Below are positions 8,860-18,480 of a stretch of DNA of 64,000 bases, piece by piece. A program made the translations under genes and the position numbers. Numbering within the stretch: position 1 is the stretch's first letter; each line of letters starts with the position of its first letter. This DNA is from Oerskovia turbata (lineage in GTDB: Bacteria > Actinomycetota > Actinomycetes > Actinomycetales > Cellulomonadaceae), in assembly GCF_000718325.1 (NCBI RefSeq), contig NZ_JOFV01000018.1:1-64000 (forward strand). The letters run 5' to 3'. The notes beneath the pieces are model-generated. The model was given only the letters and a program-made list of their open reading frames with translations, made no database searches and was not told where the DNA came from.

Positions 8860-10395
8860 TCAGCGGCGCTCGGCCGCCTCGCCCGCCGTCTCGAGGACGG
8901 GAGCGTCCTGCACGAGGGGCGCGACGTCGTCGGGCAGGACGGCCGGGGTCTCCACGACCGCCGGCCTGCGCAGCAGGAACGACAGCGCGACCGCGACGAG
9001 CATGACCGCAGCACCCCAGACGAACGCGGAGGACACCCCGTCGGCGAGGGCGACCTGCGGGCTCGCGCCCTCCGCGGTCCGGGCGACCTCGTGCGAGGTC
9101 ATGACGGCGATGAACAAGGCCGTCCCCGCCGCGCCCGCGAGCTGCTGCACCGTACCGATCATGGCGCTGCCGTGCGAGTACAGCGACGGCTTGAGCGCCG
9201 AGAGCGCACCCGTGAACAGCGGCGTGAACACGAAGGCCAGACCCAGGCTCAGCACCACGTGCGCGCCCAGGACGAACCACGGCGACGTCGTCGCGCCGAC
9301 CGTGGTCAGCGCCGCGAGCGAGACCGCGACCGCGCTGAGCCCCGGCAGGACCAGGGGGCGCGGGCCGACGCGGTCGTACAGGCGACCGACGGTGGGGCCC
9401 AGAAGACCCATGATCAGGCCGCCCGGCAGCATCATCAGCCCCGTGTAGACCGGGTCGAGCCCCAGCGAGCTCTGCAGGTACAGCGGCAGCAGGATGATCG
9501 AGCCGAACAGCGCGATCATCGCGACCGCCATGATGCCGAGCGAGACCGTGAAGCCGCGCGAGGAGAACACGCGCAGGTCGAGCAGCGCCGCGTCGCGGCG
9601 CTGGAGCGTGAGCTGGCGTGCCACGAACAGCACGAGGAACACGGGCCCGACGACGAGCGGGATCCACACGGGCACGGCCGGCGTGGCGCGCGCAGCCTCG
9701 CCCAGGTTGGACAGGCCGAAGACCAGGCCACCGAACGCGAGGACCGCGAGGAACAACGACAGCGGGTCGAGGCGCGTGTGTGTACGGTCGGCGGAGTCCT
9801 TGACGTACTTCGCGCCGACCACGAGCGCGACGAGGGCGATCGGCAGCACGAGACCGAAGATCCAGCGCCAGGACAGGGTCTCCAGGACCAGGCCGGACAG
9901 CGTGGGCCCGAGGGCCGGGGCCGCGGCCATGACGATCGCGACGTTCCCCATGATCCGGCCACGAGCCGACGGCGGGACGAGCGTCATGATGGTCGTCATG
10001 AGCAGCGGCATCATGATCGCCGTGCCCGACGCCTGCACGACACGGGCCCCCAGGAGCCAGCCGAAGCCCGGAGCGAACGCAGCAAGGGCCGTGCCCGCGC
10101 TGAACAGCGACATCGCGAGCAGGAACGCCCCGCGCGTCCCCAGACGCTGGAGCAGGAAGCCCGTCGCCGGGATGACGACCGCCATCGTGAGCATGAAGGC
10201 CGTGGTCAGCCACTGGCCCGTCGACGCCGTGATGTCCATCTCCTCCATGAGGTGAGGGAGCGCGACGCCCATGGTCGTCTCGTTGAGGATCACGACCGAC
10301 GCCGACACCAGGAGGAGCGCGATCACGAGGAAGTTCTCGCGAGACAGCTTCTCCGAGACGGGTAAGGACGGGGCGGTGCTCTGCGGTACCTGCAT
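8860..10395 (-). CDS. MFS multidrug transporter, DHA2 (14-helix) type
   Basis: A 511-residue membrane protein of the EmrB/QacA group. Residues after the start read NFLVIALLLVSASVVILNET, matching the DHA2 first helix, and LGPTLSGLVLETLSWRWIF is the motif C region of drug:H+ antiporters. About 14 helices are visible. I choose the ATG at 10395 because AGGAGAG lies five bases upstream; a start at 10425 would place that site inside the gene. The substrate is unknown. The upstream gap contains no local regulator. Confidence 0.88.
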   Translation of the reverse strand: MQVPQSTAPSLPVSEKLSRENFLVIALLLVSASVVILNETTMGVALPHLMEEMDITASTGQWLTTAFMLTMAVVIPATGFLLQRLGTRGAFLLAMSLFSAGTALAAFAPGFGWLLGARVVQASGTAIMMPLLMTTIMTLVPPSARGRIMGNVAIVMAAAPALGPTLSGLVLETLSWRWIFGLVLPIALVALVVGAKYVKDSADRTHTRLDPLSLFLAVLAFGGLVFGLSNLGEAARATPAVPVWIPLVVGPVFLVLFVARQLTLQRRDAALLDLRVFSSRGFTVSLGIMAVAMIALFGSIILLPLYLQSSLGLDPVYTGLMMLPGGLIMGLLGPTVGRLYDRVGPRPLVLPGLSAVAVSLAALTTVGATTSPWFVLGAHVVLSLGLAFVFTPLFTGALSALKPSLYSHGSAMIGTVQQLAGAAGTALFIAVMTSHEVARTAEGASPQVALADGVSSAFVWGAAVMLVAVALSFLLRRPAVVETPAVLPDDVAPLVQDAPVLETAGEAAERR

Positions 10396-10555
10396 GGGCT
10401 CTCCTGTGGGTCGGTGCGCACTCACGCGACGAGGGACGGCGCGCAGCGAGAGGGGGAGCGTCGGGTCGGGATGTCGTACGCCCTACGAGAACTACGCTCA
10501 ACCATCCTCGGATATTCCCCCGGTCCTGACGACTCCTTTTCCGGGCAGGACTCAT

Positions 10556-10582
10556 CGGTGGCGCGACGGCAGGTCGCCACCG
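10556..10582 (-). terminator. Possible terminator of the second MFS gene
   Basis: An 8-bp inverted repeat, CGGTGGCG (10556-10563) with CGCCACCG (10575-10582), has an 11-base loop, downstream of the minus-strand MFS gene ending at 10629. It is weak support; the loop is long. Confidence 0.35.
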
Positions 10583-10628
10583 TACCGGGCCGTACCGGGC
10601 CGTGCGGAGGACGAGAAGGTGGGCTACC

Positions 10629-11966
10629 TCACCCCGCCGCGGGACGCCCGTCGGGAGCAGCCTCGGAAAGGGGAGCGGCGCCGTCGGGCCCCGCGGCGTG
10701 CCGCGCCCCGAACCGGCCGAAGACCAACGCGGCGCCCGCGTACGCGACCGCGAGGACCACGAACACCGGACGCGAGTACCCCGTGTCCGGCAGCGTGAAC
10801 GCCGCGAGGGCGGCCGCACCCACGAACGCCGCGTTGTACAGGACGTCGTAGAACGCGAAGGCACGGCCCCGGAACGCGTCCGCCGTGTCACGCTGCACGA
10901 TCGTGTCCACCGCGATCTTCGTCGCCTGCGCAGCCAGGCCCAGCAGCAGGGCACCCGCGTACACGACCGTGCGTGACGGCGTCGTGACCAGCAGGAGCTG
11001 GCTCGCCGACGCCAGACCCAGCATGAGCGCGATCCACAGGTGCGGGCCCGTGTACCGCGACAGCGTCGGGGTCAGCACGACGGCGAACGCGCCACCGACC
11101 CCCGTGAGACCCACGACCGTCGCGAACGTCGCCAGGCCCGCGTTCGTGTCGCCCGGGTCCGAGAGCAGGTTGCGCGAGATGAGGATCGACGCGATGAACG
11201 TGACCCCGTACAAGAACCGGTGCGTCGCCATGACCATGAGCGCCTGGCCCGGCGTGCGGCGCGCCACGAGATAGCGGGCGCCGTCCGCGAGGCCGCGAGC
11301 GACCTTCGCGATCTCGGTCGTGATCGCCGCCTCCGCGGGCCGGTCCGGCCCCAGCAGACCGCGCGACATGCGCAGCGCCAGCAACGACGCCGCCCCGAAC
11401 ACCAGGGCCGCGCACACCAGCGCGACCGAGTCCTTCTCCCGCCCCGGCTCGAACGTCAGGCTCAGCAGGAAACCGATGCCACCACCCACGAACGCCGCCG
11501 CAGCGCCCAGCGTGGGAGTCAGCGAGTTCGCCGTCAGCAGCAACGGACCGTCCACCACGCGCGGCAGGCCCGCCGACAGGCCCGCGAGCAGGAAACGGTT
11601 GACCGAGAGCGTGGCCAGCGCGAGCACGTAGATCCACGGCGTCACGCCCATCGTCAGCATGAGGACCGCTGTCGCGGCCGTCAGGACCACACGCACCGCG
11701 TTGCCCCACACCAGGACCTGGCGCCGGCTCCACCGGTCGAGGAAGACCCCCGCGAACGGACCCACGATCGTGAACGGGGCCAGCATCACCGCGAAGGCAG
11801 CGGCGATCGACGCCGCCGTGCCCTGGGACTCCGGGGAGAAGAAGAGGAGCGACGCCAGCCCGACCTGGAACATCCCGTCGCCCGCCTGGCTGACCAGCCG
11901 GACCGCGAAGAGCTTCCTGAAGTCGCGCAGCCGAAGCAGGACACCGAGTTCCGAGATCACACCCAC
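10629..11966 (-). CDS. MFS transporter (enterobactin-exporter-like)
   Basis: About 445 residues with 10-12 hydrophobic helices. FAGVFLDRWSRRQVLVWGN is the MFS motif A loop between helices 2 and 3. The family fits MFS exporters of the EntS/MdfA-like group, but the substrate is not evident. I place the start at the GTG at 11966: TACCCT stands six bases before it, a spacing typical of leaderless actinobacterial transcripts. A second GTG at 11960 is equally close. The frame stays open further upstream but the composition there is not protein-like. Confidence 0.82.
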   Translation of the reverse strand: MGVISELGVLLRLRDFRKLFAVRLVSQAGDGMFQVGLASLLFFSPESQGTAASIAAAFAVMLAPFTIVGPFAGVFLDRWSRRQVLVWGNAVRVVLTAATAVLMLTMGVTPWIYVLALATLSVNRFLLAGLSAGLPRVVDGPLLLTANSLTPTLGAAAAFVGGGIGFLLSLTFEPGREKDSVALVCAALVFGAASLLALRMSRGLLGPDRPAEAAITTEIAKVARGLADGARYLVARRTPGQALMVMATHRFLYGVTFIASILISRNLLSDPGDTNAGLATFATVVGLTGVGGAFAVVLTPTLSRYTGPHLWIALMLGLASASQLLLVTTPSRTVVYAGALLLGLAAQATKIAVDTIVQRDTADAFRGRAFAFYDVLYNAAFVGAAALAAFTLPDTGYSRPVFVVLAVAYAGAALVFGRFGARHAAGPDGAAPLSEAAPDGRPAAG

Positions 11967-12200
11967 CGGTTCAGGGTATGCGGTGGCACGAGCGATCCCC
12001 GCCCCCGGACGGCCCGACGGCGGCTCGCCCCTCCGCATCCGGGGGTGCACCGGGGTGCGGGGGCGGGGCGGGCAGGAGGCTGGCCCGGCAGCGCGGACGG
12101 TGGCCGGAGCCGTCTCGCCCCGGTGCCCCGGGCCACGGCGAGCCGACGGGGCTGGGGAGCGACGCCGTCGGGCCGTGCGACGCGAGGCCGGACATGCGAA

Positions 12201-12232
12201 GAGGGCCCGGAACCCTCAGGTTCCGGACCCTC
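12201..12232 (-). terminator. Hairpin downstream of ino1
   Basis: A 14-bp stem with one mismatch (GAGGGCCCGGAACC against GGTTCCGGACCCTC) and a short CTCA loop. It lies downstream of the minus-strand ino1, beyond the hairpin at 12242-12283, and just upstream of the next MFS gene. Confidence 0.55.
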
Positions 12233-12241
12233 CTCGTGAGC

Positions 12242-12283
12242 TGTCAGAACGAGCGTGGGCTCTGGCTCACGCTCGTTCTGACA
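12242..12283. terminator. Perfect 16-bp hairpin, copy 1 of a dispersed element
   Basis: TGTCAGAACGAGCGTG (12242-12257) pairs perfectly with 12268-12283 around a 10-base loop. The same arm sequence (CTGTCAGAACGAGCG) occurs at 19052-19095, also at a gene end, so this is a recurring element of the genome. A terminator role for ino1 is likely. Confidence 0.7.
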
Positions 12284-12290
12284 ACCCGGA

Positions 12291-12418
12291 GCTCGCTACG
12301 GATCAGCGCAGGTACCTGTGGTCGCGCTGGTCCTGCACTCGCAAGCTCGCTACGGATCAGCGCAGGTACGTATGGTCGCGCTGGTCCTGCACTCGCAAGC
12401 TCGCTACGGATCAGCGCT
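12291..12418. repeat. 54-bp tandem repeat overlapping the ino1 stop codon
   Basis: A 54-bp unit beginning GCTCGCTACGGATCAGCGCA occurs at 12291 and 12345 with two base differences. A third partial copy of about 20 bp at 12399-12418 covers the ino1 stop codon (12411-12413). The sequence around the stop has therefore been duplicated twice downstream, each copy retaining the stop and the next ~15 bases. Confidence 0.88.
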
Positions 12419-13502
12419 CGGTCTCGCCGGCGATGAAGGCCTCCAGAGCCGCACGGCCCTTCGTGTCCTCCATCTGGACCGGCGGGGACTTCATGAAGTA
12501 CGTCGACGCCGAGAGGATCGGGCCACCGACGCCGCGGTCCTTGGCGATCTTCGCGGCGCGCACGGCGTCGATGATGATCCCGGCCGAGTTGGGGGAGTCC
12601 CAGACCTCGAGCTTGTACTCCAGGTTCAGGGGCACCTCGCCGAACGCGCGACCCTCGAGGCGGACGTACGCCCACTTGCGGTCGTCGAGCCACGCGACGT
12701 AGTCCGACGGGCCGATGTGGACGTTGCGGTCCTCGGTCTTGCCACCGAGGGGACCCTCGAGGTTCGACGTCACGGCCTGCGTCTTCGAGATCTTCTTGGA
12801 CTCGAGGCGCGTGCGCTCGAGCATGTTCTTGAAGTCCATGTTGCCGCCGACGTTCAGCTGGTACGTGCGGTCCAGCACGACGCCACGGTCCTCGAAGAGC
12901 TTCGCGAGCACGCGGTGCGTGATCGTCGCGCCGACCTGCGACTTGATGTCGTCGCCGACGATCGGGACCCCGGCGGCCTCGAACTTCGCGGCCCACTCGG
13001 GGTCCGACGCGATGAAGACCGGCAGGGCGTTGACGAACGCGACGCCCGCGTCGATCGCGCACTGCGCGTAGTACTTCGCGGCGACCTCCGAACCGACAGG
13101 GAGGTAGCAGACGAGCACGTCAGCACCCGACTCCTTGAGCGCGGCGACGATGTCGACCGGCTCGGCGTCCGACTCCTCGATGGTCTCGCGGTAGTACTTG
13201 CCGAGGCCGTCGTTCGTCACACCACGCTGGACGGTGACGCCCAGGGGCGGCACGTCGGCGATCTTGATCGTGTTGTTCTCCGAGGCGTTGATGGCCTCCG
13301 AGAGGTCGAAGCCGACCTTCTTGGCGTCGACGTCGAAAGCGGCGACGAACTCCAGGTCGGACACGTGGTAGTCACCGAACTGCACGTGCATCAGTCCGGG
13401 CACGGTGCTGCTCGGGTCAGCATCGCGGTAGTAGTGCACGCCCTGGACCAGGGAAGATGCGCAGTTTCCGACGCCAACGATGGCGACGCGGATGGAGGAC
13501 AT
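12411..13502 (-). CDS. ino1: Myo-inositol-3-phosphate synthase
   Basis: A 363-residue cytoplasmic enzyme that converts glucose 6-phosphate to inositol 3-phosphate, feeding phosphatidylinositol and mycothiol synthesis in actinobacteria. The NAD-binding start is [16 protein letters not shown], and conserved family blocks include [12 protein letters not shown] and [17 protein letters not shown]. The length matches the short actinobacterial/archaeal form. The start is the ATG at 13502 behind AGGAGCG-like sequence. A PadR regulator gene lies 51 bases upstream on the same strand, a pairing that suggests inositol or mycothiol-linked control. Confidence 0.95.
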   Translation of the reverse strand: MSSIRVAIVGVGNCASSLVQGVHYYRDADPSSTVPGLMHVQFGDYHVSDLEFVAAFDVDAKKVGFDLSEAINASENNTIKIADVPPLGVTVQRGVTNDGLGKYYRETIEESDAEPVDIVAALKESGADVLVCYLPVGSEVAAKYYAQCAIDAGVAFVNALPVFIASDPEWAAKFEAAGVPIVGDDIKSQVGATITHRVLAKLFEDRGVVLDRTYQLNVGGNMDFKNMLERTRLESKKISKTQAVTSNLEGPLGGKTEDRNVHIGPSDYVAWLDDRKWAYVRLEGRAFGEVPLNLEYKLEVWDSPNSAGIIIDAVRAAKIAKDRGVGGPILSASTYFMKSPPVQMEDTKGRAALEAFIAGETER

Positions 13503-13553
13503 CCTCGCTCCTTGCTGTCAGTGCCGGGGCGCTGCGCGCCGACGGCTTCGTAG

Positions 13554-14162
13554 TTAGTGGTTGTCTTGCCCGTGACGGTTCTCGGGGCCGCTCGACGGCC
13601 GGGTGCGACGACGGTCGCGCTCGGTCGTGATCAGTCCGTCGAGCCAGCGAACCTCACGTTCGACCTGTTCCAGGCCGTGACGCTGCAGCTCAAGGGTGTA
13701 TTCGTCCAGGCGCTCGCGAGTGCGGGCGGCGGACTCCTTGACCGACTCCAGCCTCTCGGTGAGCCGGCTGCGCCGGCCCTCGAGGATGCGGAGACGGGTC
13801 TCGGCGTCGGTCTGCGCGAAGAACGCGAACCGGACGTCGAAGCTCTCGTCCTCCCAGGCCGCCGGTCCCGAGGTCGCGAGGACCGTCTGAAGACGCTCCT
13901 TGCCCTCGGCCGTGAGCTGGTACACGATCCGGGCACGCTTGCCGGACAGTGCGTGGGGAGGGGTGGTGGGTGACTCGGTGCCGACGATATGGCCGTGCGC
14001 GACCATCGCCTTGAGCGCCGGGTAGAGGGAACCGTAGGAGAAGGCGCGGAACGAGCCCAGCATCAGGTTGAGCCGCTTGCGCAGCTCGTACCCGTGCAAC
14101 GGGGACTCGTTCAGGAGGCCGAGGATGGCGGTCTCGAGCACGTCCGAACGGCTGCGTGCCAT
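13554..14162 (-). CDS. PadR family transcriptional regulator
   Basis: A 202-residue protein with an N-terminal winged helix: AILGLLNESPLHGYELRKRL, then YGSLYPALKAMVAHG, the PadR hallmark. The C-terminal half (residues ~115-185) is a charged coiled-coil dimerisation region. It precedes ino1 with a 51-base gap and is probably cotranscribed. A 25-bp palindrome lies 57 bases upstream of its ATG (GGAGGTGTC precedes the start), which suggests autoregulation of padR-ino1. The inducer cannot be told from sequence. Confidence 0.9.
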   Translation of the reverse strand: MARSRSDVLETAILGLLNESPLHGYELRKRLNLMLGSFRAFSYGSLYPALKAMVAHGHIVGTESPTTPPHALSGKRARIVYQLTAEGKERLQTVLATSGPAAWEDESFDVRFAFFAQTDAETRLRILEGRRSRLTERLESVKESAARTRERLDEYTLELQRHGLEQVEREVRWLDGLITTERDRRRTRPSSGPENRHGQDNH

Positions 14163-14218
14163 GACACCTCCTCCGTGGACCGGGCCGCACGGAGGGCGGT
14201 TCGGGCTTGCTCACCTAC

Positions 14219-14243
14219 TCGATGTATCGAGTCGATACATCGA
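14219..14243. promoter_or_regulatory. 25-bp palindrome, probable PadR operator
   Basis: Perfect dyad with arms TCGATGTATCGA and TCGATACATCGA around a central G. It contains the ATGT...ACAT pair typical of PadR sites, although with an 11-base rather than the usual shorter spacer. Position upstream of padR and 270 bases upstream of ponA fits autoregulation. Binding is inferred. Confidence 0.7.
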
Positions 14244-14512
14244 CAGGCTAGGTGCAATCGCACCGCTGCGCAACGCGTCGGTGCATAGGACGCTGTGCGG
14301 CCCGCTCGACCGACCAGATGTGAAGGACTGGCGGAACTGCGGCGGGGCTGTGGCGAAGCAATGGTCTTCCCCCCGCGCAGGTCCTTGTCCTCACGGACCG
14401 ACGGCCTATTGTTCAGGGTGGTCCGATGCATGTCCCGCGTCCCCGTCGCCCTCCCCCTGGGCGTGGCGCGGTCCGGTCCGGACCTGAAGTGACCCCCAGA
14501 GGAAGGTGAACC

Positions 14513-16948
14513 GTGGCGAGCTCCGCGAGGCAGACGAAGGGCACGGCGCGCACCGCCAGCACAGCGCGTACGGGCACCACGGCGCGCAAGCGCCGCTTCT
14601 TCAACTACCCCCGGTCCCACGTCAAGGGATTCCGCCGCTGGCTGCCGTCGTGGCGTGTGCTGCTCGGGACGTTCCTGGCCGGCGTCGCGCTGGTCGCCGG
14701 CGTGGTCATCGCGGCCTACGCCACCACCACGGTCCCCGAAGAGGCTGCTTACGCGAAGCAGCAGAAGACGACGGTCTACTACTCCGACGGCGTGACCGAG
14801 ATCGGGAACTTCCTCACCGAGAACCGTGTGATCGTCCCGTTCGAGTCGCTCCCGAAGTACGTCGGCAACTCCGTCGTCGCGTCCGAGGACGCCACCTTCT
14901 GGGAGAACTCCGGGATCGACCTCAAGGGCATCGGCCGTGCCGTGCTCAACAACCTCCAGGGCGGCTCCCGACAGGGCGCCTCGACCATCACCCAGCAGTA
15001 CGCCGAGCGCTACTACTCCGACGAGACGATCTCCAGCTACGCGGGCAAGTTCCGCGAAGCCATGCTCGCGCTGCGTCTGACGCAGAAGCAGGAGAAGTCG
15101 GAGATCCTGGGGAACTACCTCAACACCATCTACTTCGGCCGTGGCGCCCACGGGATCGAGGCAGCGGCGCAGACGTACTTCGGCGTCCCGGCGTCCGAGC
15201 TCACCATCTCCCAGGCGGCGATGATCACGGCGATCATCCCGAACCCCACGAACTACGACCCCGCCGTCAACCCGGAGATCACGCAGCAGAAGTGGGAGCG
15301 CGTGATCCGGCGCATGGCCGAGCAGGGGTACATCACGCCCGAGGAGAAGGCCGCCGCGGCCTTCCCCGTCGTCAACGAGAAGGTCCAGACCAACACCAAG
15401 GGTGGCCAGGCGGGCTACCTGCTCGAGCTGGTCAAGAACGAGTGGGTCGCGGCCGGGAACGACGAGGGCGACCTCGAGGTCAAGGGCTACAAGATCACCA
15501 CGACGATCGACAAGGACATGCAGGCCATGGCGGTCCAGACCGCCGAGACCACCATCCCCCGCGAGGGGGACCACCCGGCGTCGCCGTACCTGAAGCCGTC
15601 GATCGTCTCGATCGACCCGGCCGACGGCGCGGTCAAGGCCGTGTACGGCGGTCCTGACTTCGTCACCCAGCAGTACAACTCGGCCACCCGAGGCGTGGCC
15701 CAGGCGGGCTCGACCTTCAAGCCGTTCACGCTCGTCGCCGCCCTGGAGCAGGGCATCGACCTGTCCGCCAGGTACGACGGCGAGAACGGGATCCAGGTCC
15801 CCGGGTTCTACGACGGTGACCGCAAGGTCGTCAACTTCGGCAACTACGGGTACGGCAACATCGACCTCGTCAAGGCGACCGCGAACTCGGTCAACACCGT
15901 GTACGCCGCGCTCAACATGGAGGTCGGTCCCGACAAGACCATGGACGCCGCGATCCGCGCCGGCATCCCCGAGGACGCCCAGGACCTCGCGGCCGTCCCG
16001 TCCAACGTGCTGGGGTCCGCGTCGGTGCGCGCGCTCGACATCGCCCACGCCTACGCGACGTTCGCCGCGCAGGGCTACGAGTCGACGCCGCACGTGGTGC
16101 AGTCGGTCAAGATGCTGAGCAACGACGCGGAGATCTGGGAGCCGGCCGGCCGGAACGGCAAGGCGTTCGAGCCGGACGTCATGGCCGCCGCGACCTACGC
16201 GATGACCCAGGTCGTCGAGCAGAAGGGCGGTTCGGGCCAGGTCGCCAAGGCGGTGGGACGCCCGGTCGCCGGCAAGACGGGCACCTCGAACGACAACAAG
16301 TCCGCCTGGTTCGCCGGCTACGTGCCGCAGCTCGCGACCGTCGTGGGTCTCTACCAGACGAACGACGAGACGCACGCCCAGGAGTCGATCACCCCGTTCG
16401 GCAAGTGGGCCACGGGGCGCAACCCGGCCATCACGGGTGGTACGTGGCCCGTCGAGGCCTGGACCTCGTACATGGAGGGCGTGCTCGCGCTCCCGCAGTA
16501 CGCGGACGTCCAGGAGTTCCCCAAGTACACGCCCAAGAAGCCGCTCCCGACCGAGACGCCCAGCGAGGCGCCCACCGAGATCCCGCCGGTCGACGAGCCC
16601 GTCGAGCCCGAGCCCGTCGAGCCCGAGCTGGCGACCGTCCCGACCGACCTCGTGGGCAAGTCGAAGGACGACGTCGCACAGATCCTGGCGGGCCTCGGTC
16701 TCGAGGTGAGCTTCACGGAGGACTGGTCCGACCAGGCGCCGGGCGTGGTGATCCGCGCCCCCGGTGGCAAGCAGGTCGAACCCGGCTCGCGGGTCTCGAT
16801 CGTCCTGTCGAAGGGCCCCAAGCCGAGTGCGCCCAACCCGACGCCGACCCCGACGACCCCGACGACCCCGCCTCCGACGACCCCGCCGGACGAGAACGAG
16901 GGGAACGCCTCGGGTGGCCAGGGCAACGGCGGAGGCAGGGGCAACTAG
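14513..16948 (+). CDS. ponA: Class A penicillin-binding protein with PASTA domain
   Basis: An 811-residue bifunctional peptidoglycan synthase. A cytoplasmic tail and membrane helix (about 45-70) lead to a glycosyltransferase domain (catalytic SEDATFWENSGID near 123; GASTITQQYAERYY) and a transpeptidase with SxxK in AGSTFKPF (about 398), SxN in TANSVNTVY, and KTG in AGKTGTSNDNKSAW (about 587). One PASTA domain follows (about 706-765), then a proline/threonine and glycine tail. The start is the GTG at 14513 behind AGAGGAAGG. PASTA domains bind muropeptides or β-lactams. It is next to the replication/ribosomal operon as in many Actinobacteria. Confidence 0.95.
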   Translation: MASSARQTKGTARTASTARTGTTARKRRFFNYPRSHVKGFRRWLPSWRVLLGTFLAGVALVAGVVIAAYATTTVPEEAAYAKQQKTTVYYSDGVTEIGNFLTENRVIVPFESLPKYVGNSVVASEDATFWENSGIDLKGIGRAVLNNLQGGSRQGASTITQQYAERYYSDETISSYAGKFREAMLALRLTQKQEKSEILGNYLNTIYFGRGAHGIEAAAQTYFGVPASELTISQAAMITAIIPNPTNYDPAVNPEITQQKWERVIRRMAEQGYITPEEKAAAAFPVVNEKVQTNTKGGQAGYLLELVKNEWVAAGNDEGDLEVKGYKITTTIDKDMQAMAVQTAETTIPREGDHPASPYLKPSIVSIDPADGAVKAVYGGPDFVTQQYNSATRGVAQAGSTFKPFTLVAALEQGIDLSARYDGENGIQVPGFYDGDRKVVNFGNYGYGNIDLVKATANSVNTVYAALNMEVGPDKTMDAAIRAGIPEDAQDLAAVPSNVLGSASVRALDIAHAYATFAAQGYESTPHVVQSVKMLSNDAEIWEPAGRNGKAFEPDVMAAATYAMTQVVEQKGGSGQVAKAVGRPVAGKTGTSNDNKSAWFAGYVPQLATVVGLYQTNDETHAQESITPFGKWATGRNPAITGGTWPVEAWTSYMEGVLALPQYADVQEFPKYTPKKPLPTETPSEAPTEIPPVDEPVEPEPVEPELATVPTDLVGKSKDDVAQILAGLGLEVSFTEDWSDQAPGVVIRAPGGKQVEPGSRVSIVLSKGPKPSAPNPTPTPTTPTTPPPTTPPDENEGNASGGQGNGGGRGN

Positions 16949-16957
16949 CCCTCCCCA

Positions 16958-16988
16958 GCGGCGGCGGCACGCACCGTGCCGCCGCCGC
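16958..16988 (+). terminator. ponA terminator
   Basis: A 13-bp perfect stem, GCGGCGGCGGCAC (16958-16970) with 16976-16988, and a GCACC loop, nine bases after the ponA stop. No U-tract is present. Confidence 0.75.
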
Positions 16989-17153
16989 GGTCCCGCCCCC
17001 CAGATTTCCCGACCCCGGCCCTGACCGGGTACCTTGGGATCTTGCTGTGTCTCGATCCGTGCTGCCATCAGTTCGAGGACGGCACAGCGACGCACAACCC
17101 TCCTGTCACGGAGAGACCGTGACCGCTGAGTCCGCAGGAGGTGGGTTTACCGC

Positions 17154-17444
17154 ATGCGTCAGTACGAATTGATGATCATCCTCGACCCCGAGATCGAGGA
17201 GCGCACCGTTGCTCCGTCGCTCGACAAGTACCTGACGGTCATCAAGACCGACGGTGGCACTGTCGACAAGGTGGACATCTGGGGCCGTCGCCGCCTGTCC
17301 TTCGAGATCAACAAGAAGTCCGAGGGCATCTACGCCGTCGTCGACTTCACCTCGACGTCGGACACGGCCAAGGAGCTGGACCGTCAGCTCGGCCTCAACG
17401 AGGTCGTCCTGCGCACGAAGGTCCTGCGCACCGACGCTCGCTGA
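17154..17444 (+). CDS. rpsF: Ribosomal protein S6
   Basis: A 96-residue protein with the S6 signature [19 protein letters not shown] and the usual length. S6 binds S18 on the platform of the 30S subunit. It opens the rpsF-ssb-rpsR-rplI operon. The start ATG is preceded by GGAGGTGGG about eight bases upstream. The ~200 bases before it probably contain promoter and leader; I could not recognise a definite S6:S18 leader RNA there. Confidence 0.97.
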   Translation: MRQYELMIILDPEIEERTVAPSLDKYLTVIKTDGGTVDKVDIWGRRRLSFEINKKSEGIYAVVDFTSTSDTAKELDRQLGLNEVVLRTKVLRTDAR

Positions 17445-17592
17445 TCGCCTCGCACGTCTGACTTCCCTCGCGCCGTCCCGGTGCTCTGCGCGTCCTCACG
17501 GGCGCCGTCAGTGGCACGTGGTGGGATGTCCGCGGACGGGGGTCATCCCCTTCGAAGTTTCTTCGATACGCAACGAACAATGAGGAGCTGGC

Positions 17593-18129
17593 ATGGCTGG
17601 TGAAACCGTCATCACGGTGGTCGGAAACCTGACCGGGGACCCGGAGCTTCGCTTCACCCCCGCAGGGGCTGCCGTCGCCAACTTCACCGTGGCGTCCACG
17701 CCGCGCACCTTCGACCGTCAGAGCAACGAGTGGAAGGACGGCGACACGCTGTTCATGCGCTGCTCGATCTGGCGCGAGGCCGCGGAGAACGTCGCCGAGT
17801 CCTTGACCAAGGGCATGCGCGTGATTGTTCAGGGCCGTCTGGTCCAGCGTTCGTACGAGACCCGCGAGGGGGAGAAGCGCACGGTCGTCGAGCTGCAGGT
17901 GGAGGAGATCGGTCCTTCCCTGAAGTACGCCTCCGCGAAGGTCACCCGGGCCCAGCGCTCGGGTGGCGGCAACTTCGGTGGTGGCGGCGGTTTCGGCGGC
18001 GGCGGCGCTTCGAGCGGCGGTGGTTTCAGCGCTTCCGGCGGTGGCCAGCAGAACAACGACGACCCGTGGGCCACGGCTGGCCCGGCGTCGTCGGGTGGGT
18101 CCTCGTTCTCGGACGAGCCCCCCTTCTAG
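17593..18129 (+). CDS. ssb: Single-stranded DNA-binding protein
   Basis: A 178-residue protein. The N-terminal OB fold (about 1-115) begins [21 protein letters not shown] glycine/serine-rich linker (about 120-165) follows, ending in the acidic hydrophobic tip SFSDEPPF that docks SSB partners. It protects single-stranded DNA in replication and repair. It has a GAGGAG ribosome site and sits 148 bases after rpsF, between ribosomal genes as in most actinobacteria. Confidence 0.97.
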   Translation: MAGETVITVVGNLTGDPELRFTPAGAAVANFTVASTPRTFDRQSNEWKDGDTLFMRCSIWREAAENVAESLTKGMRVIVQGRLVQRSYETREGEKRTVVELQVEEIGPSLKYASAKVTRAQRSGGGNFGGGGGFGGGGASSGGGFSASGGGQQNNDDPWATAGPASSGGSSFSDEPPF

Positions 18130-18226
18130 TCACCGCTCACCCCAGACAAACCCTTCCCGGCAGGGCAGGTGCCCGACGACGGCACTCGCCCCGGCCGGGG
18201 ATAGCACCTTGTGAAGGAGCAACACC

Positions 18227-18463
18227 ATGGCGAAGCCAGTGGTGCGCAAGCCCAAGAAGAAGTCCAACCCCCTGAAGTCGGCGAAGATCGAGTCGGTCGA
18301 CTACAAGGACACGACCCTGCTGCGGAAGTTCATCTCCGACCGCGGGAAGATCCGTGCCCGTCGCGTGACCGGCGTCTCCGTCCAGGAGCAGCGTCAGATC
18401 GCACGTGCCGTCAAGAACGCTCGCGAGATGGCGCTCCTGCCGTACTCGTCGTCCGCACGCTGA
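18227..18463 (+). CDS. rpsR: Ribosomal protein S18
   Basis: A 78-residue basic protein with [20 protein letters not shown] and [20 protein letters not shown], the S18 core; the C-terminus is [10 protein letters not shown]. No zinc-binding CxxC cluster is present, so this is the zinc-independent version and a zinc-binding paralogue may or may not exist elsewhere. GAAGGAG lies upstream of the ATG. It is the partner of S6 and lies between ssb and rplI. Confidence 0.96.
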   Translation: MAKPVVRKPKKKSNPLKSAKIESVDYKDTTLLRKFISDRGKIRARRVTGVSVQEQRQIARAVKNAREMALLPYSSSAR

Positions 18464-18480
18464 TCGAGAGGGGATAGAAC

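Noticed and set aside
14111..17095. A 990-codon minus-strand open frame opposite ponA
   Set aside because: Arg/Gly/Val-rich shadow sequence without domains; it is antisense to a clearly recognised penicillin-binding protein.
17041..17153. Possible S6:S18-binding leader RNA before rpsF
   Set aside because: No stem with the expected conserved motif could be drawn with confidence; only promoter/leader sequence is supported.
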